A DNA stretch of 64,000 bases from Adiantum capillus-veneris (Eukaryota > Streptophyta > Polypodiopsida > Polypodiales > Pteridaceae). Where the stretch lies: contig CM043951.1 of the NCBI GenBank assembly GCA_014529385.2, positions 112,824,469 to 112,888,468 on the forward strand. The letters run 5' to 3'. The position numbers and the translations under genes were made by a program. The notes under the pieces were generated by a model. That model was not told the DNA's origin and did not search any database. It saw only the letters and a program-made list of their open reading frames with translations. Of this stretch, positions 9,614 to 21,228 are shown in pieces. Within the stretch, counting starts at the first letter, position 1; the number at the start of each line of letters is the position of its first letter.

Positions 9614-12600
9614 ATCTCCCACTTAGAGACTGATCTCCAAACCAAACCTGTGTGACTGCTTTCCATTCTGGCTTCTTATCCTTGAATGCCGATTGAAGAT
9701 GAGCAAAAGCTCAACTTCTCCTTGTTGACCACCTTTGTAAACATGTCTGCAGGATTTTCACTTGTATGCACCTTTCCTAGCTTTAGTTGTCCCTCTTCCA
9801 AAAGAGTGCGTATGAAGTGATATCTCACCTCAATGTGCTTTGTCCTTGAATGAAAGGCTGAGTTCTTTGCAAGATGGATAGCGCTTTGTCTATCACTGTA
9901 CAAGACACAATTGTCTTGTTTAAATCCAAGCTCTTCTAAGAATCTGTGAAGCCACAGAATTTCTTTGCTTGCCTCCGTCATTGCTACATAGTGATTTGCT
10001 TCCGTGGTAGAAAGTGAAACCACTTTCTGCAGCTTTGAAGCCCAGCTTACTGTTGTGCCTCCAAGTGTGAACACATAGCCAGTAGTGCTCCTTCGAGTAT
10101 CTTTGTCACCTGCCATATCTGCATTAGCATACCCTTCTAAAAAAATATCAGTTCCTCCAAAATACAAAGCATTTGTTGTTGTCCCTTTTACATACCTAAG
10201 TATCCACTTCACAGCTTGCCAATGCTCTGTATCTGGGTTGTCCATGAACCTACTCACAACTCCCACTGCATGTGCAATGTCTGGCCTTGTGAAGACCATA
10301 GCATACATTAGAGAACCTACAGATGCAGCATATGGAACTTTAGACATATAGGCTATCTCCTCTTGTGTCTTTGGACACATATCCTTCGTTAGACTAAAAT
10401 GACCAGCTAAAGGTGTAGAAACTGGTTTTGCATTTTGCATTGCAATCCTTTCTAGTACCTTCTTGATGTAATCTTGTTGAGATAGCTTTATTGTCTTCTT
10501 CGTCCTGTCCCTTCATATTTTCATACCAAGTATCCTCTTTGCAGCACCTAAATCTTTCATTGAAAAAGATTTAGACAGATCCTCTTTTAGGTCTTTGATG
10601 TCCTTCATGTTAGCACTTGCAATCAACATGTCATCAACATACAACATTAGGATGATGAATTTCCCATCTCCCAAATTCTTCCTGTAGACGCAGTGATCCG
10701 AGTTGCATCTTGTGAATCCATGATCCAACATCCATCGATCAAACTTCAAGTACCATTGTCTCGATGCTTTCTTTAAACCATACAAGCTCTTCTTTAATCT
10801 GCAAACCATTTTCTCCTTACCTTTTACTTCATACCCCTTTGGTTGAAGCATGTAGATTTCCTCCTCTAAGTCGCCATGAGGGAATGTCGTATTTACATCC
10901 ATTTGCTCAAGATTTGGATCATGAGCAACCACAAAGCTTAAGACAAGCCTAATTGAGTTCATTTTTACAACAGGAGAAAATATTTCATTGAAGTCAATAC
11001 CTTTCGTTTGAGAAAACCCTTTTACCACAAGCCTAGACTTGTACCTTTTCTTCCCACGTTCTTCTTCCTTCACCTTGTACACCCATTTGTTTTGAGGTGC
11101 CCGCTTACCTTTAGGCAACTCAACCAACTCCCATGTTTGGTTACAATGTAGTGAGTCCATCTCCACTTCCATGCTCTTCGTCCATTCTTCTTTGGATTCA
11201 TGTTGCATAACTTCTTCGTATGATTCTGGCTCTCCAGAATCTGAGATCAAGAGATGGTTGAAGGAAGGAACAAACCTTTCTGGAGATCTTCCTACTCTTA
11301 TAGATCTTCGGGGAATAGGTTGAGGCTCCTCATTTGGTTGACGTTGTTGCACATTGTCACCGTTTGCAGTCCTTGAGTCTTCATCGTCCTCAAGCTCCAT
11401 GTACTCATCACCTGTTTCTTTTGTTTGTTTTCTTTCCAAGTAATCTTTGTACATATTTTGTTCGTTAAAAATGACATCCCTACTCGTTAAGATTTTACCA
11501 TCTTTAGGATTCCATAGGCGATACCCAAAGTCACCTTCTCCATAGCCAATGAAGAAACACTTTTTGGACTTTGCATCTAGCTTTGATCTTAGGCTTCTAT
11601 CTATGTGCATGAAAGCCTCACACCCAAACAATTTGAGAAATTCTTAATTCACCGGTTTACCTGTCCATGCATCTTCTCGAACTCCCCCATCCAATGCCGT
11701 TGAGGGTGACCGATTGATTAAGTACAAAGACGTACTTACAGATTCTGCCCAAAGCTCAAGCGGTAGGCCAGGATGTAGCTGCATGCTTCATGTTCGCTCC
11801 ATGATTGTCTTGTTCATCCTTTCCAAAATCCCATTTTGTTGAGGTGTCCTTGGGGTTGTCCTTTGCCTCCGAATGCCATTGCTAGCACAAAAGCTTTCAA
11901 AAGCTTGGCTGCAATATACACCTCCATTGTCGGATCTGAGGAATTTAACCTTGGTACATGTTTCATTCTCCACAAACGCTTTCCACCTTTGAAATATGGA
12001 AAATACATCGGACTTATTCTTCATGACATAAACCCATGTTTTTCTATTCGCATCATCTATGAATGTTACATAGTACAATGAGCCACCAAGTGATGGTGTA
12101 CTTGCAGGACCCCAAACATCAGAATGAACCAACTCAAGTTTTTTATTTTTTCTTTCATTTCCTGTTTTTTGAAATTTTACCCTCTTTTGTTTAGCATAAA
12201 CACAATCTTCACAGAACTCTAAGTCCACTTCTTTCAAGCCTGATAGAAGCTTCTTTGTTTGAAGGATTGGCATTCCTTTGGCACTCATATGCCCAAGTCG
12301 GTAGTGCCACACCGCATTGTCAACTTCTGTAGTTGCTGCACAAGATGAAGGTTGCGTGCTAACAGTACACAAGTAAAGTGTACCGACTTGTTCTACCTTG
12401 GCAACCACCAAAGATCCCTTTGAGATCTTCCACCGTTTGTTTCGGAATGCAATGTTGTGACCTTCATCGTCCAATTGTCCTGTAGAGATCCAATTTTTCC
12501 AAAGAGAAGGAACATGCCTAACATCTTTAAGCTTCCATTCATTTCCGTTAGAAGTTTTGACAGAAACTGTACCTTTCCCGACAATCTCACAAGCTTTATC

Positions 12601-13626
12601 ATATCCTAAGTATAAATACCCAATATTACCTTTGGTGTAATCTTGAAAATATTGCTTGTGTGGTGTCGCATGGAATGAAGCCCCGGAATCTACTATCCAG
12701 GAACTAGACACATTGTCTAATGAGAGAATTAGAGCATCTTGCTCTACTTTACCTGCCACATTGGCCTCCGATGTTGGATTGTTGTCTCCTTCTTCTTCTT
12801 GGACCAACAATCCTTCTTGACGTGGCCCTTCTTGCCGCAGTTCCAACATTCAAGAACTAACTTTGTGCGTGACTTGCTGTGTCTTGAGCGATCACTACCC
12901 TTTTGGTTTTTGAACCTCTCCTTAGGCCTTCCTCTTGTTTCCACTGACAATGCAGCACTTGATGTTTCTCCTGCATGTGCTTCTCCTTCGTACTTCCTCG
13001 CTTAGGAGAACACCCACAACATCATCAAACATAAGAGTATTTGTGCCAGAAATAGAATTACTTACAGCCATCACAAGGCTGTCCCAACTATTCGGTAGAG
13101 ATGATAGTATAAGGAGAGCTCGCACTTCGTCATCGAGATTGATTTTCACAGATCAAAGTTGACTTATGTTTGTGTTAAAGTCATTTAGGTGTTCTACAAC
13201 TGAACCATTCTCTGCCATCTTTAGATTAAACAAGTTCTTCATAAGAAAGACCTTATTGGATGCCGATGGTTTCTTGTAGAAGTCGTCAAGTGACTTCATT
13301 AAGTCCTCCGTGGTCTTCATCTTCGAAACATTGAAGGCCACCGTTGACGCTAAGCTTAACCGAATTGTTCCCAGTGCCTTTCGATCAAGGACAATCCATG
13401 CTTCATCTGCCATTGTTGCGGGCTTCTTCGCAAGACCACCTAGTGGCAAATAAAGGTCCTTCTGGTAGAGATAGTCTTCAATCTGGATGTTCCAATGTTG
13501 GTAGTTTTTGCCGTTGAACTTCTTAATCTTGAGCTTTCCTTCCTCCGCCATAACTCCCACTCAATTCAAGGAATCCTTTCCTTGAGATAATTTAGCTACG
13601 AGCAAACCTTACTCTGATACCATTTG
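9614..13626 (-). mobile_element. Copia body 2 (gag, protease, integrase, RT, RNase H)
   Basis: This is the same family and domain order as body 1. Gag is at 13560-13153 with KKFNGKNYQHWNIQIEDYL. A CCHC zinc knuckle CWNCGKKGHVKKDC is near 12840. Protease DSGASFHATP is near 12670, integrase HSDVWGPAS near 12110 and LRSDNGG near 11930. The RT-side linker has FSQTKGIDFNEIFSPVVK near 10980, RT YVDDMLIAS is near 10640, and RNase H LYSDRQSAIHLAKN is near 9890. It has no nested LTR. By eye it is almost identical to body 1. It is broken (several breaks), though long stretches of the reading frame survive. Confidence 0.88.
13611..13622 (-). promoter_or_regulatory. Primer-binding site of copia body 2
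   Basis: On the minus strand this is TGGTATCAGAGT, the initiator-tRNA type site with one difference from body 1. It lies four bases inside LTR D. Confidence 0.8.
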
Positions 13627-13817
13627 TGTTAGGAAATAAGACGTAGCTAATAGATAACTGAGTAGATTACTTAATGGAGAGAGATAGATTTCACACACAA
13701 GAGATTATAGAGTAGAGAGAGAGAGAGAGATAGAGAGAGAGAGTACACACGATATACGTGGTTCACCCAGTGTGGGCTACGTCCACGAGAAAGCAGCCAC
13801 TCAATGGCTTTAGTACT
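13627..13817 (-). repeat. Partial copia LTR D (outer end of array)
   Basis: TGTTAGGAAATAAGACG starts the LTR. Similarity to LTRs A and C holds until about 13817 (TTTAGTACTT) and then stops. It marks the 5' side of body 2 on the minus strand. Confidence 0.82.
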
Positions 13818-14076
13818 TTTGAGCGAGTGTTGATAGGATTGGAGTGGGAACGGCCGCCCTGATAAAGTTTTAATAGAATAATATTGCGCAAAAAAAATGC
13901 TTTAAAGCTTACAGGTTGTACAAGCGGGCCTCAGCAGTATAAGCAGTTGAGGGCGACGACATGCGGGCTGAGCAGAGTGTGGTTGAGGACGATGATGATG
14001 ACGAGGCAGTGGGTCAATAAGCGATAGTAGGGCCGCTTGTTGGGGGTGAACATGTTGCAGAATGCAGACGAGCCGT
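13818..14076. other. Unassigned spacer between copia array and Ty3 element 2
   Basis: This roughly 260-bp stretch matches neither neighbour. No coding signal, LTR end or resumption of Ty3 element 1 could be recognised in it. Confidence 0.5.
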
Positions 14077-15213
14077 TGTCATGAGTTTTTTGGAGAAAGG
14101 GATTAAGCATATGTACATATACATGCATGGTGCATCAAATAAAGAATTGCCCATTTTTCAAAGCCAGGTGGTTACGTGGGGCCCACATGTGTACAGGTAG
14201 GACAGGGTGTACATAGTGCATCGATTTTCACTATTATCAGTACTAGTGTGTTTTTCCTACAATAAGGAGGAGTTGGTAGCACGTAAAACTTCTCGAGGAA
14301 GCTATCCGCGGACCGACGACATGAGGTAAGCAGGTGCGTCAGATGGCATCGAGTGGCGTCAGGAGGCCGAACGGGGTCAATATTTGCACGTGGATGAATA
14401 CGGACACAAAGTGGTGTTTTCTTGTGAGAGTTATGCAAAAAGGTCATCATTAGGACCACTTTTTGGGGCCACTTCACGTGGTTGCGGGATGCATTATTTG
14501 GAAAAACTGAGTACCAAGTGTGCGGATGATGCAAAAAAGGTGACAACTATGCACTGCGAGGTCAGTTTTTGGCCTATTCGGGATTCGTTTGAGGTCATCT
14601 AAAAGGCCAAGGGTGCCCAAGTAATAAAGCTTAGTGTGGGAACTGAGAAAACAGAGAGAAGACCAGGAAAAACGTGGAGAAGAGAGGAGGAACAGCCGCA
14701 GGTGTGTTTTTGGGGTTTTTGGAGCCTGTTTTGGTCGTAAACTGCTCATCCGAGGTCGGATTTGAGCACTTTGACATTGTAGACTGGGGTTTTGAGCCTT
14801 TCCAGACGCAATGGCACTGTCCATTTTTCCAAATTCCTCACTCGTTTTCTGCTATTTTTGTTGTGTGAGTTTCTCCTATGAGCGAAGCTTCCGCTCCAGT
14901 TTCTGATTGTATCTGGCATGTTTTACCCATATTGTGTGAGCTATTTGCCCCATTGGTGTTGGCCCAAGCTCATTTGTATCTAAACATCAGAAGTTCTCCT
15001 CTTTTAAGCTGATTTTTTTGGGTGTGTGTGTCTGTGTGGAGTGGGCAAGTGGATAGTCTCTCTCCTCTCGCTCCATAGATGTGTTCTTTGTCTCGGCCAG
15101 GTGTGTTGTGTAAGCCGAGTGGTGCCCCATAGTGTGTGTGTGTGTGTGTATCTTCCCAAGAGTGTGTGTTGGGTAGTTATAGAGGCGCTGTGTGTGTTTT
15201 CCTCCCGCTCACA
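14077..15213 (+). repeat. 5' LTR of Ty3 element 2
   Basis: It begins TGTCATGAG and ends CGCTCACA just before the primer site. It pairs with 26215-27264; long blocks match base for base (for example the GCATCGATTTTCACTATTAT block near 14217 and 26357). The final part holds a short TG run near 15138. Confidence 0.88.
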
Positions 15214-15219
15214 TTCTTT

Positions 15220-15237
15220 TGGCTCCCCCACGGAGGA
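15220..15237 (+). promoter_or_regulatory. Primer-binding site of Ty3 element 2
   Basis: TGGCTCCCCCACGGAGGA lies six bases past the LTR end, in the expected place. It is similar to the site at 1720. The tRNA was not identified. Confidence 0.55.
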
Positions 15238-15239
15238 TC

Positions 15240-15904
15240 TTCTTCGAGTACCTTCTGCTTCGAGATTCGGGATTACAAGTTATAGGTTACAGGTTACAGG
15301 GACAGGTACAGGTACAAGTGATTCACACAGGTACAGGTAGCTGGAGTACAGTGATATACTAGCAGTGATGTCACTTGCAGTTGTTGTGGGTATGCATCAC
15401 TTGGCGCCTATTTGAGCGCATTGTCTGCTGGATTGTACGTTACTTGTGGAAACTGCCATTGTACGCATTTGTGGAGCCATACTTGGTTGTATTTGGAAGT
15501 GCTAGCCATTTTTGAGCCTTGGTCTGGAAGATAGTCATTTCTGAGACTTGACTATACGCGATTTGCATTAGCCTTCGTGTGAGGGTCGATAGCGTGAGGT
15601 TTTTATTGAGCAGGGGGATTCTCAAATGTAGAGATCCTTTCGGTGATACAGGTAGCTGGAGCACCCTTTTTCTGACCTCGCCATAGGCTATGTACTAGTG
15701 AGTCCTACTTGATGCTCGGGTTCTATTGTTGACAGTTTATGCATACATATACAGTCTATATTTTGGGTTCCTACTGCTCTATTTCTGGGGAAACTCTGCC
15801 AAAATTTTCCCAAGTTATGATGGCTAGTTTTTTGGTCTGTTGAGCCATTTATGTTATGCTGCTAAAATTTTGGCAAAACCAGAGGTTAAGTCAGGTGTGC
15901 CTTC
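15240..15904 (+). other. Leader of Ty3 element 2
   Basis: This is untranslated leader between the primer site and the pre-gag ORF remnant. It holds short ACAGGTACAGGT-type repeats near 15290-15335 and no recognisable domain. Confidence 0.5.
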
Positions 15905-16147
15905 TTGGGAGCTTCATGGTTGGATTTAATGGATGATCAAAATGGCCCTCAATTCACTCCATTTCATTTAACTCAAAGAATCGAGATAAATGTTCATCTG
16001 TCCAGGAAGATTTTTTTCCAGCAGCACATAGTCTTTATGTTCGGGCCAAGAAGATTACGAGAGATCTTGGAATGTCCTTTGCCTGTTGTAATTCCGATGA
16101 TCAACTATGAAAACTCATTTGATGTGCATGTGTTTTTCCTTATCTAA
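15905..16147 (+). pseudogene. Pre-gag ORF remnant (ORF1-like), Ty3 element 2
   Basis: The remnant has words such as NVHLSRKIFFQQHIVFMF, REILECPLPVVIPMINYE and SFDVHVFFL. It sits about 100 bp before the gag start. It aligns along its length with 20675-20460 (minus strand) of the nested element, which has NIYVDRKVFYQQKIVHLF, GEILNSPNPIILPILDY and SFNVSIFIL. Ogre/Tat elements are known to carry an extra ORF of unknown function in this position. The function is unknown. Confidence 0.6.
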
Positions 16148-16249
16148 AGTTGAGCTCCATTGAAGTTTCTAGGGATTCGGTAGTCAAAAGTTTTGGGTTC
16201 TTGCATGTGTGTTCAAAGGGGTTCTCAAAGCATTGAAACTTGGGTAGCT

Positions 16250-16329
16250 ATGGCTTTCTCTTATCCGGAGTTTCATGGAAGAAGTGATGAAGATATAGAA
16301 GAATTTTTGGAAAAAATGGAGGTTGCCTG
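16250..16329 (+). pseudogene. Start of gag, Ty3 element 2
   Basis: MAFSYPEFHGRSDEDIEEFL resembles the gag start of element 1 (MAFNFPEFIGKS). The nested LTR begins at 16330. Confidence 0.65.
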
Positions 16330-17811
16330 TGACGGGAGCAAAGCGCACCCCGAACCCCGACGGCCTCTAAAACACCGGGGACCGAATGGCGCGCCTCGAG
16401 CCTGTCATGGTAAAGCAAACAGGGGGCACCACCTAGCTTCAGCGGCTAGGACGCAAACAACACACCACCATAACAAAGTTTTCATCCAAGAGAGATGGAT
16501 GCTTGGGAGTAATGATAAAGAGGAAAGGGAATGAGATCAAGTGAGAGAGAGAGAGAGAGAGTGAGGGAGGGGGTATAGCGGCTTAGTACTTAGGCACCAC
16601 AAAAGGATGGCGAATCCGCACACCCTTCACACATACACAAGCTCACTCCAAAACACAAGACTAGGTGGAAATTCTGCACACCTCACATGGGCAAAACATT
16701 GCAAGAAAACATACTCACAAAACCTCAATCTTTATTTAGAGAATTAGGCATTGAAATGGGGAGCATAGGGTAGGGGAATGAGAAGGGAGAGAGAGGTAGA
16801 GCACATGGCGGATAGGTGGGAGTTGATGGCGAAGACTCGCACGAGGATTATGGCCATCATCCTTCATTTAGTTGCCCTTCATCTTCCATAGCCAAGGGTG
16901 TAGAGGTCATGCTCAAGACAAGCATGGTGATTGCGGTGATGGTGATGGTGATGGTGATGGTGTGGGTGTGTGTGTGTGCACTAGGCACACACAGTGCATG
17001 GTGTGTTCTTTGGTGATGTTGTGTGTTTTTGTGTGATGGTGACCCCTCTTTATATAGGGGAGGAGGGGGGGAGAAATTCTAGAATTTAGAAATGAAGAAA
17101 TCATTATCTACATAGGCCATGTGACTGTGGGCCCCACTTGTCTGGCTGTGTGTATATGTGCCAGAACAGCAGTCTTATGAGAGAGAGACTAAGAGAGAGA
17201 GAGATGGGTTGATGAAAAAAAAAGTGAGAGGTGACATGGAGAATAAAGTAATTACAAGAGGGGAGAGAGGGGAGTGTTCTCAGAGGTGAATCTGTGTGCA
17301 GATGTGTGCAAACACAAGAAAAATCAGGTAACCACCGGGTGGGGATGGGTTTGTGGGCACCTTTTTCAGTGAAATTGAGTGTGTGTGAGTGTGGGGGAGG
17401 TTATTTAGCTACAAGACAAGAGACATGGCGCCCTTTAGAGAGAGAGGGGGGTATTTGGGTCATGGGATATGATAGGAGAGAGAAAGGGGGGGTGGGGTAT
17501 ACTATTTTGGAAGATATGATAAGTTGCATGAGAGTTAGGGTGCATTATTGGTGAGTTAGAATGCATTATTGGTGAGAGGTGGGGTAGCTTGAGGGGAGAG
17601 AGAAAGGAGAAAGGACAAGGGGAAGAGAGAGGGGGTTGACCTTTTGAGTGGAGGAGAGGAAAAGGGACACACGGCGGAGCATCAGTGAAGAAAAAGGAGG
17701 CAAGGTGGGGATGGGCTGCCCCGCAGGCATGAGGTGGCCTATTTTACCTTCCTCATATATTTACATAATCATACTTTATTTTTTTTCTTACTTTTCCAAT
17801 GCCTTTTATCA
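16330..17811 (-). repeat. 3' LTR of nested element
   Basis: It runs from TGACGGGAGC (plus strand) to CCTTTTATCA. The outer 1.1 kb matches the copy at 21735-22843. The inner boundary is set by the purine tract (minus strand CTTAGGGAGGGAG, 17812-17824) directly beside TGATAAAAGG. Confidence 0.75.
17048..17057 (-). promoter_or_regulatory. Candidate TATA box, nested 3' LTR
   Basis: The minus-strand CTATATAAAG is conserved at the same place in the other LTR (22411-22420), oriented with the element. Confidence 0.4.
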
Positions 17812-17956
17812 CTCCCTCCCTAAGAGGAGGTTTCCATGGGGTCGGGACGAGAGAAGAGGGGTATGGGAGCTTGGCTTGTGAAAAGCCCCCATCATTAGCC
17901 CTCCCCTTTTGGCTAGAGGCATTCATGTCTCTAGCTCTGTTTCTTCTTCCGTTTAG

Positions 17957-18709
17957 CTATAGGATCCGATATCGAGTTTCCTTCTGAACTAGCCATTCTA
18001 TTTGGCCATTGGTGAGATTTCTTGGATATTCATGAATCTGTAACAGGTCCGAGTGATAGCTTGTTCCTTGGAATAGTGTCGGTTGATTAAAGGGGAAGCC
18101 CATGGCTTCCAGAACTTTGTGCCAATGTCCTCCTGGATCCCAAGTGAAAAATAGGATCATTGTTTGCAGTGTCCGAACGATAAAATTTGCATGCCAAATT
18201 GGATCAAATTTGTAACCACCAGTAGCGAGAGGGAAAATGAGCATCTTGGCTCCTGCAAAGACAGAACTGAAAATTATGATTCCCAAGAGTGTACCAAGAA
18301 TCCACCATATATGGCCGCCTTGTTGGTGTGGTGAGCTCAAGTTGTCTTCAGAGTCCTGCTTACTGCCATTAGAAAAAACTGCAAGCATATCATGCTTCTT
18401 TTGGGTGTGCTCAAACATGTCAGCTTCCTTTACTGATGCTAATAGCAAGCCACCTACCTTGCGGCTTAAATACAAGGGTAAACCACTTACCTTTCTCCAA
18501 AGAGAGGATGCACTCTTTGTAAAAAATTGTACCAAATTGTGAATGAGGTCTTCATTCTTGCATTTTATCAGCCTTTTGTCTATCCATGGCTCCTTTGCTC
18601 TTATCTCCATGCTGATCTTCTCTCTATATGTTATAGCGGCTAGCCATAGCCATAGGTCTGATGCATCCCATGCAAACACAATGCTGTGTTGTGGAGGAGT
18701 TTGGAACAT
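17957..18709 (-). CDS. Unidentified 250-codon ORF with a hydrophobic segment, downstream of gag
   Basis: I do not recognise this protein. It starts MFQTPPQHSIVFAWDASDLW. A hydrophobic stretch IWWILGTLLGIIIFSSVFAG at about residues 134-153 could span a membrane, and tryptophan/histidine-rich text follows (FDPIWHANFIVRTLQ, FTWDPGGHWHKVLEAMGF). There is no protease, polymerase or integrase signature. It lies between gag and the 3' LTR, where some LTR elements carry an extra ORF and others carry captured host sequence. Envelope-like protein, captured host exon(s) and lineage-specific ORF are all possible; I cannot choose. That the frame stays open over 250 codons argues that it is not random. Confidence 0.5.
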   Translation of the reverse strand: MFQTPPQHSIVFAWDASDLWLWLAAITYREKISMEIRAKEPWIDKRLIKCKNEDLIHNLVQFFTKSASSLWRKVSGLPLYLSRKVGGLLLASVKEADMFEHTQKKHDMLAVFSNGSKQDSEDNLSSPHQQGGHIWWILGTLLGIIIFSSVFAGAKMLIFPLATGGYKFDPIWHANFIVRTLQTMILFFTWDPGGHWHKVLEAMGFPFNQPTLFQGTSYHSDLLQIHEYPRNLTNGQIEWLVQKETRYRIL

Positions 18710-18763
18710 CCTTAAAAGGTTGGCAACATATTGATCATCAAACTTACTATGAACATCCTCACA

Positions 18764-20358
18764 TTAACTGGAGGCATTACCCATCTCCAAGTTTATAACA
18801 CCCTTCAGTAGACTAGAGGCATTACACATCTCCAAGTCTATAACACTACACAATAAAATCTTGCTTGGCTGCCAAGCCTCTGGAGAAATATCCAACTCCA
18901 AACCTTCAGTCATACTTACCTCTTCGTTATGGTCCTCACGTGAAACTGCCTTGATGCAAGATTCCTTTAGATTGCTACACTGTCCTGGGTCCATGTTGTC
19001 CATCTTCTGCAAAGCCTTGCTAACAGGCTGGTTTTCCTCTTCTCTTGTATCTTTCATGACCTTTGCATTCCTCTTACTCTGACGAGGCCTAATCAACACT
19101 CTACACCTTCTTATCCTTACTGCCCAATGCTGTCGATTGATCGCTTTGGTGCCTATTTCATCCAAGGTTAAAGATGTACTCACATTTGTAACACAATTTT
19201 CTTGACTTACCTCCCCCACCTGGGTAGCATGTTTTGATTCTTTAACCTCTTGTTCCACTGCTTCAGTTCTTTGAATAGTCTTCTTACTTAATCCTTCTTC
19301 TATTACACTCATCTTGACCTCTTTTGCAAGACCAATGATACTTGGTGTGCGGGTACCAATTGGTGGTGGGCGTAGGATGATTGTAAGTGGTGATTGTGGT
19401 GGTGGTTGCATTGGTGACTGGCGTCGAATTGGTGTGGCCAGCTGTGGTTTCACCGCTGGTGGTGTGATTTGAACAGGTGGGATTGGTTGCCTGAGTGGCG
19501 GAGGTCTTGCTCTTGGTGGAGAGATCTGATTCTGTCTCCCCCCTCTATTGAAATTCTTCCTCCTCGGGTGTGGGCAGTAGTACATTTCATGGCCATCTTC
19601 CCCGTAGTTGTAACAGTGGTACTCTGGGTTCTGCCTTCGTTGTCCTCTTCCTTGTTCTGGGTTCCTGCCAGGTGTATGCCCTTGCTGCACCAGATGCACA
19701 GATAAACTCTCTAGTTGGGTGGTGATACGACTCAGCAGGTCTTGCTCTTCTGATGCCTCCTGCGATTGGACTCTATGATTGGCTGTTGCAGTCACTGGGG
19801 TTGGTTGTATCGAGCTTGTTTCCTCTGACTCGTTTACTCTTGCTTGCATGCGTAGCTTCTTGTCTTTAAGGCGGGCTACTTCGACTGCCAACTCATATGT
19901 TGCAAGAAACCTTCCCTTCACCTTCTCTCTAAGCGGCGACCATAGACCAGCAATGAAACGGTCCTTCTTTAGGAAATTAGGCGCTTCTTCACCTTCCTCC
20001 AGCGAGGCAACCCATCTCTCCCATAAGTCCACAAATTTGGACTCGTAGGTGGCATACTCTAGCAGGCCTCCCTGCTTTAATTCTGTAAGTAACTGCCATA
20101 GCATCTCCGAGGTTGTGCCTCCACCAACCTCTTTACAAAAGTAGCCATTAACACATCCCATGCATTCTTGGTGGCCTGGGGCAATGCATTATACCAGGAC
20201 TTGGCCTCTACTCTCATCAGTAGAGGAAAAATTCTAAGTCGTGAAGCATCGTCATCTTTGTTGGAGACGATACAAGCAATGTCGAAATCATCCAAAAAGT
20301 CGGTGGTGAGATCCTCTCCCTTCTTTCCACTGAACGTGGGGAAAGAAACACTTGCCAT
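18764..20358 (-). pseudogene. Gag region of nested element
   Basis: It begins MASVSFPTFSGKKGEDLTTD at 20358. Words of Ty3 gag follow: LRIFPLLMRVEAKSWYNALP, then FVDLWERWVASLEEGEEAPN, FLKKDRFIAGLWSPLREKVK and LATYELAVEVARLKDKKL. A knuckle-like CYNYGEDGHEMYYC lies near 19605. A proline-rich stretch then leads to a long tail without known domains. A short duplication (GAGGCATTACMCATCTCCAA, near 18771 and 18814) lies at the very end. The capsid would assemble particles for a polymerase supplied in trans. It is a broken fossil. Confidence 0.78.
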
Positions 20359-20459
20359 GGTAGTAACTCAGAAAATTACAAACCTTTTTTTTTCTTTTTT
20401 TTTTACATTACATTAACAGAGCGGCTCATAGCAGCTTTTTACAAGGGTGGGTGGATAGG

Positions 20460-21228
20460 TTAAAACAAGATAAAGATAGAAACATTAAAGGAATGATGGT
20501 AATCTAATATGGGGAGAATGATAGGGTTCGGGGAATTGAGGATTTCTCCTAGTACCGCCGCACCGAATAGGTGTACGATCTTCTGTTGGTAGAAGACTTT
20601 CCTATCTACATAGATATTCACATGCATATGCTGCAAGAATCTGAACGGGAATGCCGTTGGCCCGTTTTCCATCATGCAAAGAGGATGAAATACTTACTTA
20701 TACTCTTATCATGCCAGTGTTGATGAGTCGGCACATCCACAAGAGGTCGTCGCCTTTCATGGGCTCTACCTTTCCTTCGTTGCTCAGCACGTATGGGGTG
20801 ATGGCGACGCGTCTGACCACTCCCAGCCTCTTGGCTAACAACAATTGCAAGTAATTTCCGTAGTCGGCGTGTTGCATGAATTCTACTCCATTCAGTTGCA
20901 ACTCGTCCCCAGTCCACTGGGTTTCTCCCGTGGTAGAGAGCTTCTTCAAGATAAGTTGTACGGGGAGAGGAGGAAGATCCTCCACTCTCTTTCCAAAACA
21001 GCGAGAGCAGTAGCCGAACCACTCTTCTCTAGGACATGGGAATCTTCTAACCACTTCTTCTTCCGGATTGTCGAAGTGGATTGGTAGCACTCGCATGCGT
21101 CGTGCAAATCGGTAGGCGACCGTTCGCCGCTTAGCTTCGGATGACTTCCTCTTTGGCAAGCTAGGTACAACCCGGCTTTCTGAGCTTGAAGCACTTGCTT
21201 GGCCAGATGCTTCTCCCTTCGGGGTCAT
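20460..21228 (-). pseudogene. Pre-gag ORF (ORF1-like) of nested element
   Basis: It begins MTPKGEASGQASASSSESRV at 21228, with a basic serine-rich N-terminus. Globular-looking text follows: RVLPIHFDNPEEEVVRRFP, then GDELQLNGVEFMQHADYGNY, AKRLGVVRRVAITPYVL and GDDLLWMCRLINTGMIRV. The end part (20675-20460) matches the pre-gag remnant of Ty3 element 2 at 15905-16147. Gag begins about 100 bp further on, the same arrangement as in element 2. No domain was recognised. Conservation of text and position in two different elements suggests a real element protein. Confidence 0.6.

Larger units (their letters stand above)
3644..13817 (-). mobile_element. Tandem Ty1/copia array (two bodies, shared middle LTR)
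   Basis: Minus-strand copia elements of Tork/Tnt1 type lie head to tail as LTR (3644-4378), body 1 (4379-8842), LTR (8843-9613), body 2 (9614-13626) and partial LTR (13627-13817). LTRs start TGTTAGGAAAT and end TACTTAACA. Each body has the purine-rich tract AAGTGGGAGAT beside its 3' LTR and an initiator-tRNA type primer site beside its 5' LTR. The two bodies are nearly identical by eye, so the array is fairly young. A single LTR between the bodies, serving both, is the pattern left by unequal recombination. The array sits inside Ty3 element 1. It is broken (several breaks). Confidence 0.85.

Noticed and set aside
17957-18709. Calling the unknown ORF an envelope gene
   Set aside because: One hydrophobic stretch is not enough; no signal peptide, cleavage site or second membrane segment pattern was seen.
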